Shown here: piece after piece, positions 50,419-58,800 of the stretch
How the letters are laid out: the number at the start of each line of letters is the position of its first letter
How positions within the stretch are numbered: the first letter of the stretch is position 1
Assembly (NCBI RefSeq): GCF_017573465.1
Contig: NZ_JAGEPF010000020.1
Coordinates: forward strand, 1 to 64,000
DNA: 64,000 nucleotides
Reading direction: 5' to 3'
Origin: Actinomadura violacea
GTDB taxonomy: Bacteria > Actinomycetota > Actinomycetes > Streptosporangiales > Streptosporangiaceae
The notes under the pieces: model-generated
What the model was told of the DNA's origin: nothing
The model's input: the letters and a program-made list of their open reading frames with translations, nothing else
The model's database searches: none
Translations under genes and position numbers: made by a program

Positions 50419-50583
50419 GGGGTCCGTGCGCGGAATAGTGGAATCCGTGCGTGCGGAATGGTCGTGGCGCGGGCGGTTAAGGGGGCGACAGCAAGAGGGG
50501 TGTTCGGGGCTTGGGGCGAGATGGGTTCGGGGGGTGGGTGAGAGGGGTTCTCGTGCGATGGTGTTAACGGCGAGATGGTGTTC

Positions 50584-50757
50584 GGGTGGTGGGGTGGCGC
50601 TGGCGTACGGGGCCGCCCCTCCAAAGTCAAGGGCGCCTTCGGCGTCGCTGCGCGATGGACTTCGTCCACCCTTGACTTTGGAGCCTCTGCGGCCCCTGAG
50701 GCAGCGTTAGGGGCAGGCTCCGCCTGCCCCGCCCCGGGTCGCGCCACCCCACCACCC
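50584..50757. repeat. Nested inverted repeat, 174 bp
   Basis: Outer arms GGGTGGTGGGGTGGCGC (50584-50600) and its perfect complement (50741-50757) enclose a second pair GGGGCCGC/GCGGCCCC (50609-50616, 50689-50696) and a third perfect pair CTCCAAAGTCAAGGG (50619-50633) with its complement (50669-50683). A separate 9-bp hairpin GGGGCAGGC-TCC-GCCTGCCCC is at 50710-50730. No transposase is present. A non-autonomous element or a strong terminator complex is possible. Confidence 0.75.
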
Positions 50758-50884
50758 CCCTCCGTAAGGAACGAAGGGACGGACGAGACGAAGGGGCGAA
50801 TACAGGCAAATTCCCGGCCGAGTCAGTCCGAAAATCAAACCCACGAAATGGTGGCTCACCGATTCGATTGTCGGTCACGGATGG

Positions 50885-50890
50885 TATTCT
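50885..50890 (+). promoter_or_regulatory. Putative -10 box of leaderless HNH gene
   Basis: TATTCT followed by 6 bases and the ATG at 50897; no ribosome-binding site is seen. Confidence 0.35.
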
Positions 50891-50896
50891 TTACGT

Positions 50897-52150
50897 ATGC
50901 AATCAGTGACGGTCGAGTTGGGGGCCGCGTCCACCATGGAACTGGTGAACGCGCTCTCAACCATCGCCACTGAACTCGCCACCCGAGAAGCCCCGGAATC
51001 GGCAGCCGCGTCCCTGGAATTGGCTGAGACGCTGGCAGCCGCCACCGATCTGCAGGAAAGCGCGCTCGCGACTCTCATCGGCCGGGTGGACGCCGCGGGA
51101 GAGCAGCAGCGGTGGGGATATCCCTCCACTCGCGCATGGCTGCGTTCCAAGCTGGGCATGCGAGAGAGCCGCGCCAAGGAGCGCCTGACGCTCGCGCGGC
51201 AGCGGCATCGCCTCCCGCAGGTGGCCAAGCGGCTGGCGGCCGGAGACCTGTCCTACGGGTACGCCACCACGATTGCCGACTCGGTCGCGCGCCTGGATGA
51301 CACCGACTGCTCGCAGGCCGAGGCCACACTGTTGGAGATGGCCGATCAGGGCTTCTCGGCTGGGAAGGTCGCCTCGTTCGGGCAGCGGATCCGCGACGTC
51401 ATCGCCGAACGCGACGGCACTGAGGACGCACCGGACGAGGACACCAAGCGCGGCTACGACAAGTCGTGGATCACCACCACCCGCTCCCTGGACGGCGGCC
51501 GGTACATCAAAGGCTGGCTGAACCCCGAAGACGCCGCGATCTGGGACGGCACCCTCGCCCCACTCACCAAGCCAGCCGGGCCCGACGACCGCCGGGACGT
51601 GAGTGAGCGCACCGCCGCCGCCCTGTCCAGCGTCCTGTCCGGCGGGCACAAGGCCACCAAGGTCACCGTGATCTGCGACCTGGAGACGCTGACCGGCGGG
51701 AACGCCCCTGCCCGCCTCACCGACGGGACACCGATCCCCGCCGCCCAAGCCCGCCGGATCGCTCTCGCCGCCGGAGTGTCACCCCTCCTGCTCGGACGCG
51801 GCAACACCCCGCTCTACCTCGGCTACCGGGAACGATTCGCCAGCGCAGCCCAACGCCAAGTCCTCGAAACCCTCTACCCCACCTGCGCGGTACGCGAATG
51901 CGAGACGCCGGGCACGCTGTGCGAAGTGGATCATGTCGGCGGATGGGCACTCGGCAAGTCACCCACCGACATCGATCAACTCGCCCTCACCTGCGGATGG
52001 CACAACCGGTTCAAACACACCAGCCCCGACCAGATCCACATCACCAAAGACCCAGACGGGCGATACGTCTACCGATTGCTGCCACCGCCCGACGCCCGGC
52101 GGGGAAGTCGTGCCGGGCCGCCTGGCGCTGCCATCGACTGGGCTGCGTAA
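50897..52150 (+). CDS. HNH endonuclease with DUF222 (13E12 repeat family)
   Basis: A 417-residue protein with the N-terminal DUF222 domain (SLELAETLAAATDLQESALATLIGRVDAAGEQQRWGYPSTRAWL) and a C-terminal HNH nuclease: CAVRECETPGTLCEVDHVGGWALG and LALTCGWHNRFKHTSPD. DUF222-HNH genes occur in many copies in actinobacteria and are linked to mobile or selfish DNA. Its codon use is visibly less GC-biased than neighbouring genes, which suggests later arrival. It interrupts the catabolic locus between the permease and the decarboxylase-like gene. It probably lacks a part in the pathway. Confidence 0.88.
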   Translation: MQSVTVELGAASTMELVNALSTIATELATREAPESAAASLELAETLAAATDLQESALATLIGRVDAAGEQQRWGYPSTRAWLRSKLGMRESRAKERLTLARQRHRLPQVAKRLAAGDLSYGYATTIADSVARLDDTDCSQAEATLLEMADQGFSAGKVASFGQRIRDVIAERDGTEDAPDEDTKRGYDKSWITTTRSLDGGRYIKGWLNPEDAAIWDGTLAPLTKPAGPDDRRDVSERTAAALSSVLSGGHKATKVTVICDLETLTGGNAPARLTDGTPIPAAQARRIALAAGVSPLLLGRGNTPLYLGYRERFASAAQRQVLETLYPTCAVRECETPGTLCEVDHVGGWALGKSPTDIDQLALTCGWHNRFKHTSPDQIHITKDPDGRYVYRLLPPPDARRGSRAGPPGAAIDWAA

Positions 52151-52271
52151 CCAAACTCTCCGAAGGCGCCCGAGGGGTACGGGACCGTCACGCGGGAAAC
52201 GGCTGCGCTGATGTTCGACTCGCCGTTTCCGGTCGAGGGGCGGCTGGCCGAGTTGGCGCTCGAGGTGGGGG

Positions 52272-53060
52272 TCAGGCTAGGACGCGGCCGCCGTTCCAGG
52301 TGACGCCGACCTGGCGGTAGTAGGCGGCGATGGGCTCCTCGACCGTGAGGAGTGACAGTTCCTCGGTCGGGGAGTCGAACAGGCGGAGGTCGGCGTCGCC
52401 CGTCCAGGCCGGGCCGGCCTCGAAGGCGGCGCCGCCGGACTCGATCAGCTCGTCCAGGGCCGGGGGGCGGCCGGGTTCGATGGACGGCAGGTGGCGGTGG
52501 TGGGCCATCGGGTGGCCGTTGACGAAGCCGTTGGTCTCGGACGGTTCGCGGAGGGTCACGATGGCCTCGGCGAGGCGGCGGTCCGCGGCGGCGAGGGTGG
52601 CGCCGAACCGGTGGCCGGCGGCGATGCGGGGGGCGCCGCGGCCGTAGGGGTGCGGGCGGGTCTGGTGGATCGAGCCGAGCTTCTTCGGGTAGCCCTGGTG
52701 CAGGCCGCGGGCGATGGCGAAGTCCTTGTTGACCCAGATGTAGACGCAGCGGGAGTAAGTGCGTCCGGCGAAGGTGCAGCGGACGACGACGAAGCACTCC
52801 TTGTACTGGGCGCGGACGGGGTCGAGGAGTTCCTCGGCGGAATCGGAGCAGGACTGCCAGTCGGCCCAGATGATCGCGACGGCGCCGGGGTCGTCGGGGG
52901 CGGGGGCCAGGGGGGCGGGGAGCAGTTCGGCGACCCGGGCGGGGTCGGTGCGGTACTCGACGGTGAGCAGGTCGCCCGAGTAGTGCCAGGGCGGGCTCGG
53001 GATCAGCGACGAGCGGCCCGTCGCGGACTTCGGGTGCAGGAAACCACGCACTGGTGCCAC
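52272..53060 (-). CDS. Acetoacetate decarboxylase-family protein
   Basis: A 262-residue protein of the acetoacetate decarboxylase (ADC) fold. The segment FAIARGLHQGYPKKLGSIHQTR contains the adjacent lysine pair that in ADC holds the Schiff-base lysine, so a Schiff-base decarboxylase or aldolase-type reaction is plausible. The family also includes members with other chemistry. GTG 53060 has GGAGG 5 bases upstream; an upstream ATG (53087) lies within the operator and is less likely. Its operator and position divergent from the glutamine-synthetase-like gene tie it to the regulon. Confidence 0.82.
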   Translation of the reverse strand: MAPVRGFLHPKSATGRSSLIPSPPWHYSGDLLTVEYRTDPARVAELLPAPLAPAPDDPGAVAIIWADWQSCSDSAEELLDPVRAQYKECFVVVRCTFAGRTYSRCVYIWVNKDFAIARGLHQGYPKKLGSIHQTRPHPYGRGAPRIAAGHRFGATLAAADRRLAEAIVTLREPSETNGFVNGHPMAHHRHLPSIEPGRPPALDELIESGGAAFEAGPAWTGDADLRLFDSPTEELSLLTVEEPIAAYYRQVGVTWNGGRVLA

Positions 53061-53072
53061 CGGGACCTCCGT

Positions 53073-53116
53073 TTCGTTTGGGCCCATACGATAGGCGTGC
53101 CGCGTGCGTTTGTCAC
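53073..53116 (-). promoter_or_regulatory. Promoter and operator of the decarboxylase-like gene
   Basis: On the minus strand GTGACA (about 53111-53116) and TATCGT (53088-53093) are 17 bases apart. The operator (53073-53092, plus strand TTCGTTTGGGCCCATACGAT) overlaps the -10 box and matches the consensus at 18 of 20 positions. Confidence 0.68.
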
Positions 53117-53127
53117 TCGTTGGACTC

Positions 53128-53171
53128 TTGTCAGGGCTTGCGGGCCGCCATATGGTTTGAGCCCAAACGAG
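53128..53171 (+). promoter_or_regulatory. Promoter and operator of the GS-like gene
   Basis: TTGTCA (53128) and TATGGT (53151) have a 17-base spacer. The operator ATGGTTTGAGCCCAAACGAG (53152-53171) starts inside the -10 box and matches the consensus at 17 positions. Confidence 0.7.
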
Positions 53172-53187
53172 CTGAGGGGAGCGACGA

Positions 53188-54543
53188 GTGAGCCGACAGG
53201 AGCCCGCCGCCGAGCCGGTGCGGGACGTCGTGCGGCGGCTGACCGCCGGCGGCGTCGACGTCGTCCGCGTCCAGTACCCCGACCTGATCGGCGTCGACCG
53301 GTCCCGGGACGTGCTGGTCGAGCGGCTGCCCGCGGTCGCCGCGCACGGCCTGTCGTTCTGCCGCGCGATCTACCACACCAGCCCGCAGGGCGACGTGGTG
53401 GACGTTGCGGGCGGGCTCGACGCGGGGCTCCCCGACATCTGCGTGCGCCCCGACCTGTCCACGCTGGCGGTCCTGCCGTGGGAGCCGGGCGTCGCGTCGT
53501 GCCTCGCCGACGCCTACGAGCCCGGTGGCGGACTGTGCCCTGAGGGTCCGCGTGACGTGCTGCGCCGTGTCGTCGCGCGGATGGGCGAGGTCGGCCTCGA
53601 TCCGGTCGCGGGGCCTGAGTTGGAGTACTACCTCTGCGAGCCCGACGACTCCTCGCCTTCCGGATGGCGCCGGTACGGGGATGCGCCTGGCAATGTGTAC
53701 TCGTCCGGTCTCAAGGGCGATCCTGGCAACCACCTGCTGCGGACCCTCCGGCATCTGCGCGACCTCGGGCTCGGCGTGACGATGGGCAATCACGAGTTCG
53801 GCGGCGGCCAGTTCGAGATCAACCTCGACCATTCGGGCGCGCTGGACGCGGCCGACCGGGCGTTCCGCTTCAAGTCGGCCGTCCAGGAGATCGCCCGGAC
53901 GCAGGGGCTGCTCGCCACGTTCATGGCCAAGCCGTTCAACGACGAGGGCGGCTCCGGCTTCCACGTCCACCTGTCCTGCCTGGACGGGGACGGCCGGAAC
54001 GCGTTCGAGGGCGACGGGGAGCACGGCCTGTCGGAGACCGCGCACCAGGCGGTCGCCGGGGTGCTGGAGCACGCGCCGGCGCTCGCCGCGCTGCTCAACC
54101 CGACGGTCAACTCCTACAAGCGGTTCGGGCCGGACACGCTCGCGCCGTGGCTGGTCGACTGGGGGCTGGACAACCGCAGCGCGATGGTGCGGATCCCGCC
54201 GGAGCGGGGCGCCGGGTCCCGGCTGGAGGTGCGGCTGGGGGACGCCTCCGCCAACCCCTACCTCGGCATCGCGGGCCTGCTCGCGGCCGTCTACCTGGGC
54301 GTTCGTGAGAAGTCGGCCGTCCCGCCTCCGTTGGAGGGCTACGGCTACGACGCCACGAAGGCGCCCGTCCTGCCAGGCGGGCTCCCGGCGGCGCTGGACG
54401 CGCTCGAAGCGGACGAGGCGCTCACCGAGGTGCTCGGCGCCGGGTTCGTGTCGGCGTTCCTGGCCTACAAGCGGGACGAGGTCGCGCGGTTCCGGCGGCA
54501 CGTGACCGACTGGGAGTTCCGCGAGTACGCCTACCACCTTTGA
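53188..54543 (+). CDS. Glutamine synthetase-like gamma-glutamyl ligase (PuuA/GlnA3-type)
   Basis: A 451-residue GS-fold protein. It has GPELEYYLCEPD, then GVTMGNHEFGGGQFEINLDHSGALDAADRAF (NHEFGGGQFEI is the metal-binding part) and FMAKPFNDEGGSGFHVHLSC, matching the catalytic core of GSI-type ligases that attach glutamate to amines (PuuA, GlnA3, GlnA4). The adenylylation-loop tyrosine of true GlnA is not evident. It probably condenses glutamate with the imported amine. A GTG start follows GAGGGGAGC. The P450 follows 6 bases after its stop, so they are cotranscribed. Confidence 0.86.
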   Translation: MSRQEPAAEPVRDVVRRLTAGGVDVVRVQYPDLIGVDRSRDVLVERLPAVAAHGLSFCRAIYHTSPQGDVVDVAGGLDAGLPDICVRPDLSTLAVLPWEPGVASCLADAYEPGGGLCPEGPRDVLRRVVARMGEVGLDPVAGPELEYYLCEPDDSSPSGWRRYGDAPGNVYSSGLKGDPGNHLLRTLRHLRDLGLGVTMGNHEFGGGQFEINLDHSGALDAADRAFRFKSAVQEIARTQGLLATFMAKPFNDEGGSGFHVHLSCLDGDGRNAFEGDGEHGLSETAHQAVAGVLEHAPALAALLNPTVNSYKRFGPDTLAPWLVDWGLDNRSAMVRIPPERGAGSRLEVRLGDASANPYLGIAGLLAAVYLGVREKSAVPPPLEGYGYDATKAPVLPGGLPAALDALEADEALTEVLGAGFVSAFLAYKRDEVARFRRHVTDWEFREYAYHL

Positions 54544-54549
54544 GGAGAC

Positions 54550-55791
54550 GTGTTGACCACCGTGGACCTCGCCGACCCGGGCAACTTCCTCGACGACGCG
54601 ACGCCCTGGCGGATGTTCGACGAGCTGCGCCGCACCGCGCCCGTCCATTGGAACCCCGAGTCCGACGGCGGGAGCGGCTTCTGGTCGCTGACCCGGCACG
54701 CCGATGTCGTCGCCGCCGACCGCGACCAGGAGCGGTTCACCTCCGAGAGGTTCGTGAACCTGGAGGAGGTGGACGAGCGGCAGGCCGCGATCCGGCGCTC
54801 GCTGCTGGAGACGGACGGCCCGCGGCACGCGGCGCTCCGCCGCGTCCTGCAGCGCGCGTTCACCCCGCGCGCGGTCGCCGGTTACGCGACGTTCCTGCGC
54901 GGCCTCACGGCGCGGACGCTCGACCGGGCGCTCGCGCGGGGCACGTTCGACTTCGTCGCGGAGATCGCCGCCGACTTCCCGATCAACGTGCTGGCGCGGA
55001 TGCTGGACGTCCCGGACGGCGACACGGGCCGGCTCATCGACTGGGGCAACCGGATCATCGCCAACACCGACCCGGACTACGCGGACGTCCTGCTGCACAG
55101 CGAGGAGAGCGAGCGCTACCGCGACCTGCCGTTCCGCAGCCCGGCGTCGCTGGAGGTGTTCGAGTACGGGCGGGAGCTGGCGGCGAAGCGGCGCGGCGGA
55201 GAGGGCACGGACCTGGTCAGCCGGCTGGTCAACCAGACGCCGATCGACGGGGTGCCGCTGTCGGACCGCGACTTCGACAACTACTTCCTGCTGCTGGTCG
55301 TCGCGGGCAACGAGACGACCCGGCATGCGATCACGCACGCGATGCGCGCGCTGATCGAGCACCCGGAGCAGGCGGAGCGGCTGCGCGACGAGCCGGAGCT
55401 GATGCCGGTCGCGGTGGAGGAGTTCCTGCGCTGGGCGTCGCCCGTCTACCACTTCCGGCGCACCGCGACCTGCGACACCGAGATCGGCGGCACCGCGATC
55501 CGTGCGGGCGACAAGGTCGTGCTGTGGTTCGCGTCGGCGAACCGCGACGAGGAGGTGTTCGCCGACCCGTACCGGTTCGACGTGACGCGCGCGCCGAACG
55601 ACCACATCGCGTTCGGGAAGGGCGCGCACTTCTGCCTGGGCAGCGCGCTGGCCCGGCTGGAGATGCGGATCATGTTCGAGGAGCTGCTGCCGCGGCTGGC
55701 GGACGTGCGGCTCGCGGGCGGGATCCGGCGGGTGCGGTCCAACTTCGTCAACGGGATCAAGGAGATGCCGGTGACGGTCGCGCTGGCTTGA
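54550..55791 (+). CDS. Cytochrome P450 in operon with GS-like ligase
   Basis: A 413-residue P450. I-helix VVAGNETTRHAITHAM, K-helix EEFLRWASPVYHFRRTA, ANRDEEVFADPYRFDVTR (meander) and haem loop FGKGAHFCLGSALARLE are all intact. The AGNETTRHA motif and general look are similar to CYP families acting on steroid or terpenoid substrates (CYP125/142/111-like). However, its position 6 bases after the GS-like gene suggests a role in oxidising the gamma-glutamyl-amide or the aromatic part. It could replace the missing amine oxidase. The start is GTG 54550 or TTG 54553. A ferredoxin partner is not adjacent. Confidence 0.88.
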   Translation: MLTTVDLADPGNFLDDATPWRMFDELRRTAPVHWNPESDGGSGFWSLTRHADVVAADRDQERFTSERFVNLEEVDERQAAIRRSLLETDGPRHAALRRVLQRAFTPRAVAGYATFLRGLTARTLDRALARGTFDFVAEIAADFPINVLARMLDVPDGDTGRLIDWGNRIIANTDPDYADVLLHSEESERYRDLPFRSPASLEVFEYGRELAAKRRGGEGTDLVSRLVNQTPIDGVPLSDRDFDNYFLLLVVAGNETTRHAITHAMRALIEHPEQAERLRDEPELMPVAVEEFLRWASPVYHFRRTATCDTEIGGTAIRAGDKVVLWFASANRDEEVFADPYRFDVTRAPNDHIAFGKGAHFCLGSALARLEMRIMFEELLPRLADVRLAGGIRRVRSNFVNGIKEMPVTVALA

Positions 55792-55824
55792 TCGTTTTCC
55801 GCACGGTATGTCCGGGGACGCTGC

Positions 55825-55830
55825 CATACT
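55825..55830 (+). promoter_or_regulatory. Putative -10 box before the 1548-residue gene
   Basis: CATACT, then GCCCGCC, then the ATG at 55838. This is the same 7-base spacer as the leaderless candidate at 30783. Confidence 0.35.
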
Positions 55831-55837
55831 GCCCGCC

Positions 55838-58800
55838 ATGTCCCCGCAGCTCCCGGCAGATCCCGCGCAGTCGACGCTCTACCTGGACTGGATCGACGAG
55901 GCCGACCCCGATGCCGCGCCCGACGCGGAGAAGCTGTTCGCCGCCGTCCGTGCTGGCCTCTCGCGCGCGTACGAGCGGCCCGGACGGTTCCTCGACGACA
56001 TGAAGCGGGAGGCGCGCCGCCTTCCCGCCGCGCACCTGCCCTGGTTCTGGGACACGGTCGGGCACCGGCTGAGCGGGTTCGCGCCGAGGCACGCGGCGAC
56101 CGCGTACGCCGACGCCCGCGACGCCGAGGCCCGGCACGCGCTGCCGGTCGACGACCGGTACCGGGTGGACAACGCCCTGCTGTTCGCCCGCGCCGGGGCC
56201 ATCGGCGCCGCGCGGATCCGCGAGCACCAGGAGTGGCTCGCCGCGACCTACCCGGCCGACGGCGCGCACCGCGAGTTCGCCCAGTTCGTGGCGGCGTGGG
56301 GGAGGGGCCGCGCCGCGCCGCCCGCCGACCTGCACACACGCGTCCGCCGGTCGGCGAAGGCGGCGGGGCTCGGGCTCGGCGAGGACGCGGAGATCCTCGC
56401 GCAGGCCCTCGCCGACGCGCGCGGCACCGCCGTCCCCGACGGCCTGCTCGACGGCGCCGCGAAGGTGTTCGCCGAGGCGCCGCCGCCCGCCGGGCTGCGC
56501 GCCGCGCTGGCGGAGATCTTCCCGACCGGCGCCGTCGACGGGTCCGCGTGGCTGCGGATGCTCGACGCCGCCGGGGTCGTGGAGGCGATGGCGGACGGCG
56601 CCGTGCGCCCGTCCGGCGGGCTCGCCGGCTGGCTCGGCGCGTTCGCCGCGCACTACTCCTACGTCCGCGTCGCCTACGGCGGGATCATGCCGCAGCCCAT
56701 GCCGGACGAGCTGTACGCCGTCCTGCCGCGCCTCGCCGCCCGGCTGCGCGAGGAGGCCGTCCCGGTGCGGCTGCACGAGTCCCGCTACCGGGGCGCGTCG
56801 CTGTTCGACGCCGACCTCGTCGACGCGTGCCTCGCCGCCGGTATCGCCGTCGAGGACCCGGGCGAGCGCCTGCGGCTGCAGTTCTGGGGCCAGGGGTCGC
56901 GCCGCGACCTGACGTCCCTCGCCGCCGACCCGGTGCTCGGGCCCCGGCTGGAGGGCACCGTCCACGCGGGACTGCGGGCGGGGACGGCGATCTCCCGGCT
57001 GCCCGAGGCGCCGGGCGTGGAGAAGGCCGTCCACACCCGGATCAGCGGGCTGATCGACCGGCTCGCCGGCGGCGGCGTCGCGGCGGCCGAACACGCCGCG
57101 GCCGCGCTGGAGGGCCTGCTCGACCCGCCCACGGTCGCCGCGCTGGACGGTCTCGGCGACGCCCTCGCGGCGCTCGACCTGGCCGTCCCGCTCGCCCGCA
57201 CGCTGCGCGCCGGGATCCCCGCCGAACTCGGCTGGCCCGCCCTCGACGACGCGCTCGCCGACCTCGGCGAGGACGCCGCCGGCGTCACGTCCACCTGGCC
57301 CGTCCTGACCGTCTACGGGCGGAGCCGCGCCATCGCGATCGACCACGCGGGACGCCGCGGCGAGTGCGCGTTCGCCCTTCCGGAGGGGACGGTCGCGCAC
57401 TCCGTCCACTACGCCGGGGGCGACTTCCTGGTCGGCTGGTCGAAGAAGACCTCTTCGAGCCCCGCCTCGCACGCGTTCTGGGCGAGCGCCCCCGGCGAGG
57501 TCTTCGAGCCCGAGCGCAACTTCGGGATGCGGGCCTGGCGCGGCCCGCACGACGGCGTGCTCGGCTTCCAGTTCGAGGCCCGCGGCGGCCGCAACGACGG
57601 CGAACTCGTCCTGCGGCCCGGCGGCCGCGAGGGCATCGGCTACCACGAGCGGCAGTTCGGCGACGGCGCCCGGATCTGGAGCGCGCCGACCTACGCGCGC
57701 TCGCTCGACGAGTGGACGGTCCTCGACACCGCGACCGGCGAGCAGCGGACCCCCGACGCGCTCCCCGGCTTCCTCGCCGCCGACCCGCCGGGCGACGACG
57801 CGTCCTGGGACCTCGACCACTGCAGCCTCGTCCGGCTCCCGGACGGCGCGGACGCCTCGCCGCTCGGCCACTCCGGCGGCCTCGCCGGCTTCCGCGTCGC
57901 CGAGCACGGCAAGGACCGGGGCCGCCCGCCGTCCGGCTGGACGATCGAGGGCACCGACGGGCGCACCGCCCGGCTCCGGTACGTCAAGGACGGCGGCGAC
58001 CCGTGGGGCGTCCTCCGCATGCCCGGCGGCCCGGACCTGGTCATGGCCTCGGTCCGCTACAGCGCGTTCCGCGAGATGCGCTGCCACGACGCGTCCGACG
58101 GCACGCTGCTGTGGGAGGGGCGCCCGTTCCCCGGCGGCGAGGCCGAGCCGCGCCGGGACCCGCGGCACCGGCCGCTGCTCCCGCCGCCCGCCTTCTGGCA
58201 CTTCCTCGCCCCGCGCGACACCGCCTCGTCCGAGGCGCTGCGCCGCACCGGCGAGGCCGCCGCCCGCGCCCTGCTGGCCGCCGCGCCGGAGCCGGACTCG
58301 GTCCGGGACGTGCTGGCCCGCGAGCTGCCGCAGGTCACCGACCCGGCGATCGCCGCCGGGGTCGTCGACACCGTGCTGCGGGCCGCGGCCGTGCTGCGCC
58401 GCCGCCGCGCGACGTCCCGGCACGTCGAGATCGTCCGGTCCGGCGCGACGGTGCGCCCGCCCGCCGAGACGCCCGACACCGACCTCGACGACGCGCTGCT
58501 CGGGCTGCTTCCGCCGCCGCCCCGGATCAACGGGGAGGAGCGGTCGCCGCGGCCCGCCACCGTCACCGCGATCGCCGCCGACGGCCGCTACCTCGACGGC
58601 GCGATCGACGACACCACCCGGCTCGTCAGCCCGCCCGCCCGGCCCCTGGACTGGGCGCCGCTGCTCGGCGCGATCGACGCCGCCGCGTGGCGGCTCGTCG
58701 CGCCGTCGACGAGCGACGCGGACCGCGCCTCGCTCGCCGCGCTGCTGCGCACCTGGGCGGACCAGCCGTTCGCGCGTCCCGGCACGTGGCGGCGTGGCTA

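Larger units (their letters stand above)
50419..50896. other. 478-bp gap with nested inverted repeats
   Basis: No gene is seen. The central part holds the compound inverted repeat at 50584-50757. The left part is G-rich (GGGGGGTGGGTGAGAGGGG). The right part is AT-richer (AATACAGGCAAATTCCC, AAAATCAAACCCACG) and carries the promoter of the HNH gene, with TATTCT 6 bases before its ATG. Confidence 0.6.

Noticed and set aside
50584..50757. Insertion sequence ends
   Set aside because: No transposase lies between or near the inverted repeats; kept only as an unexplained repeat.
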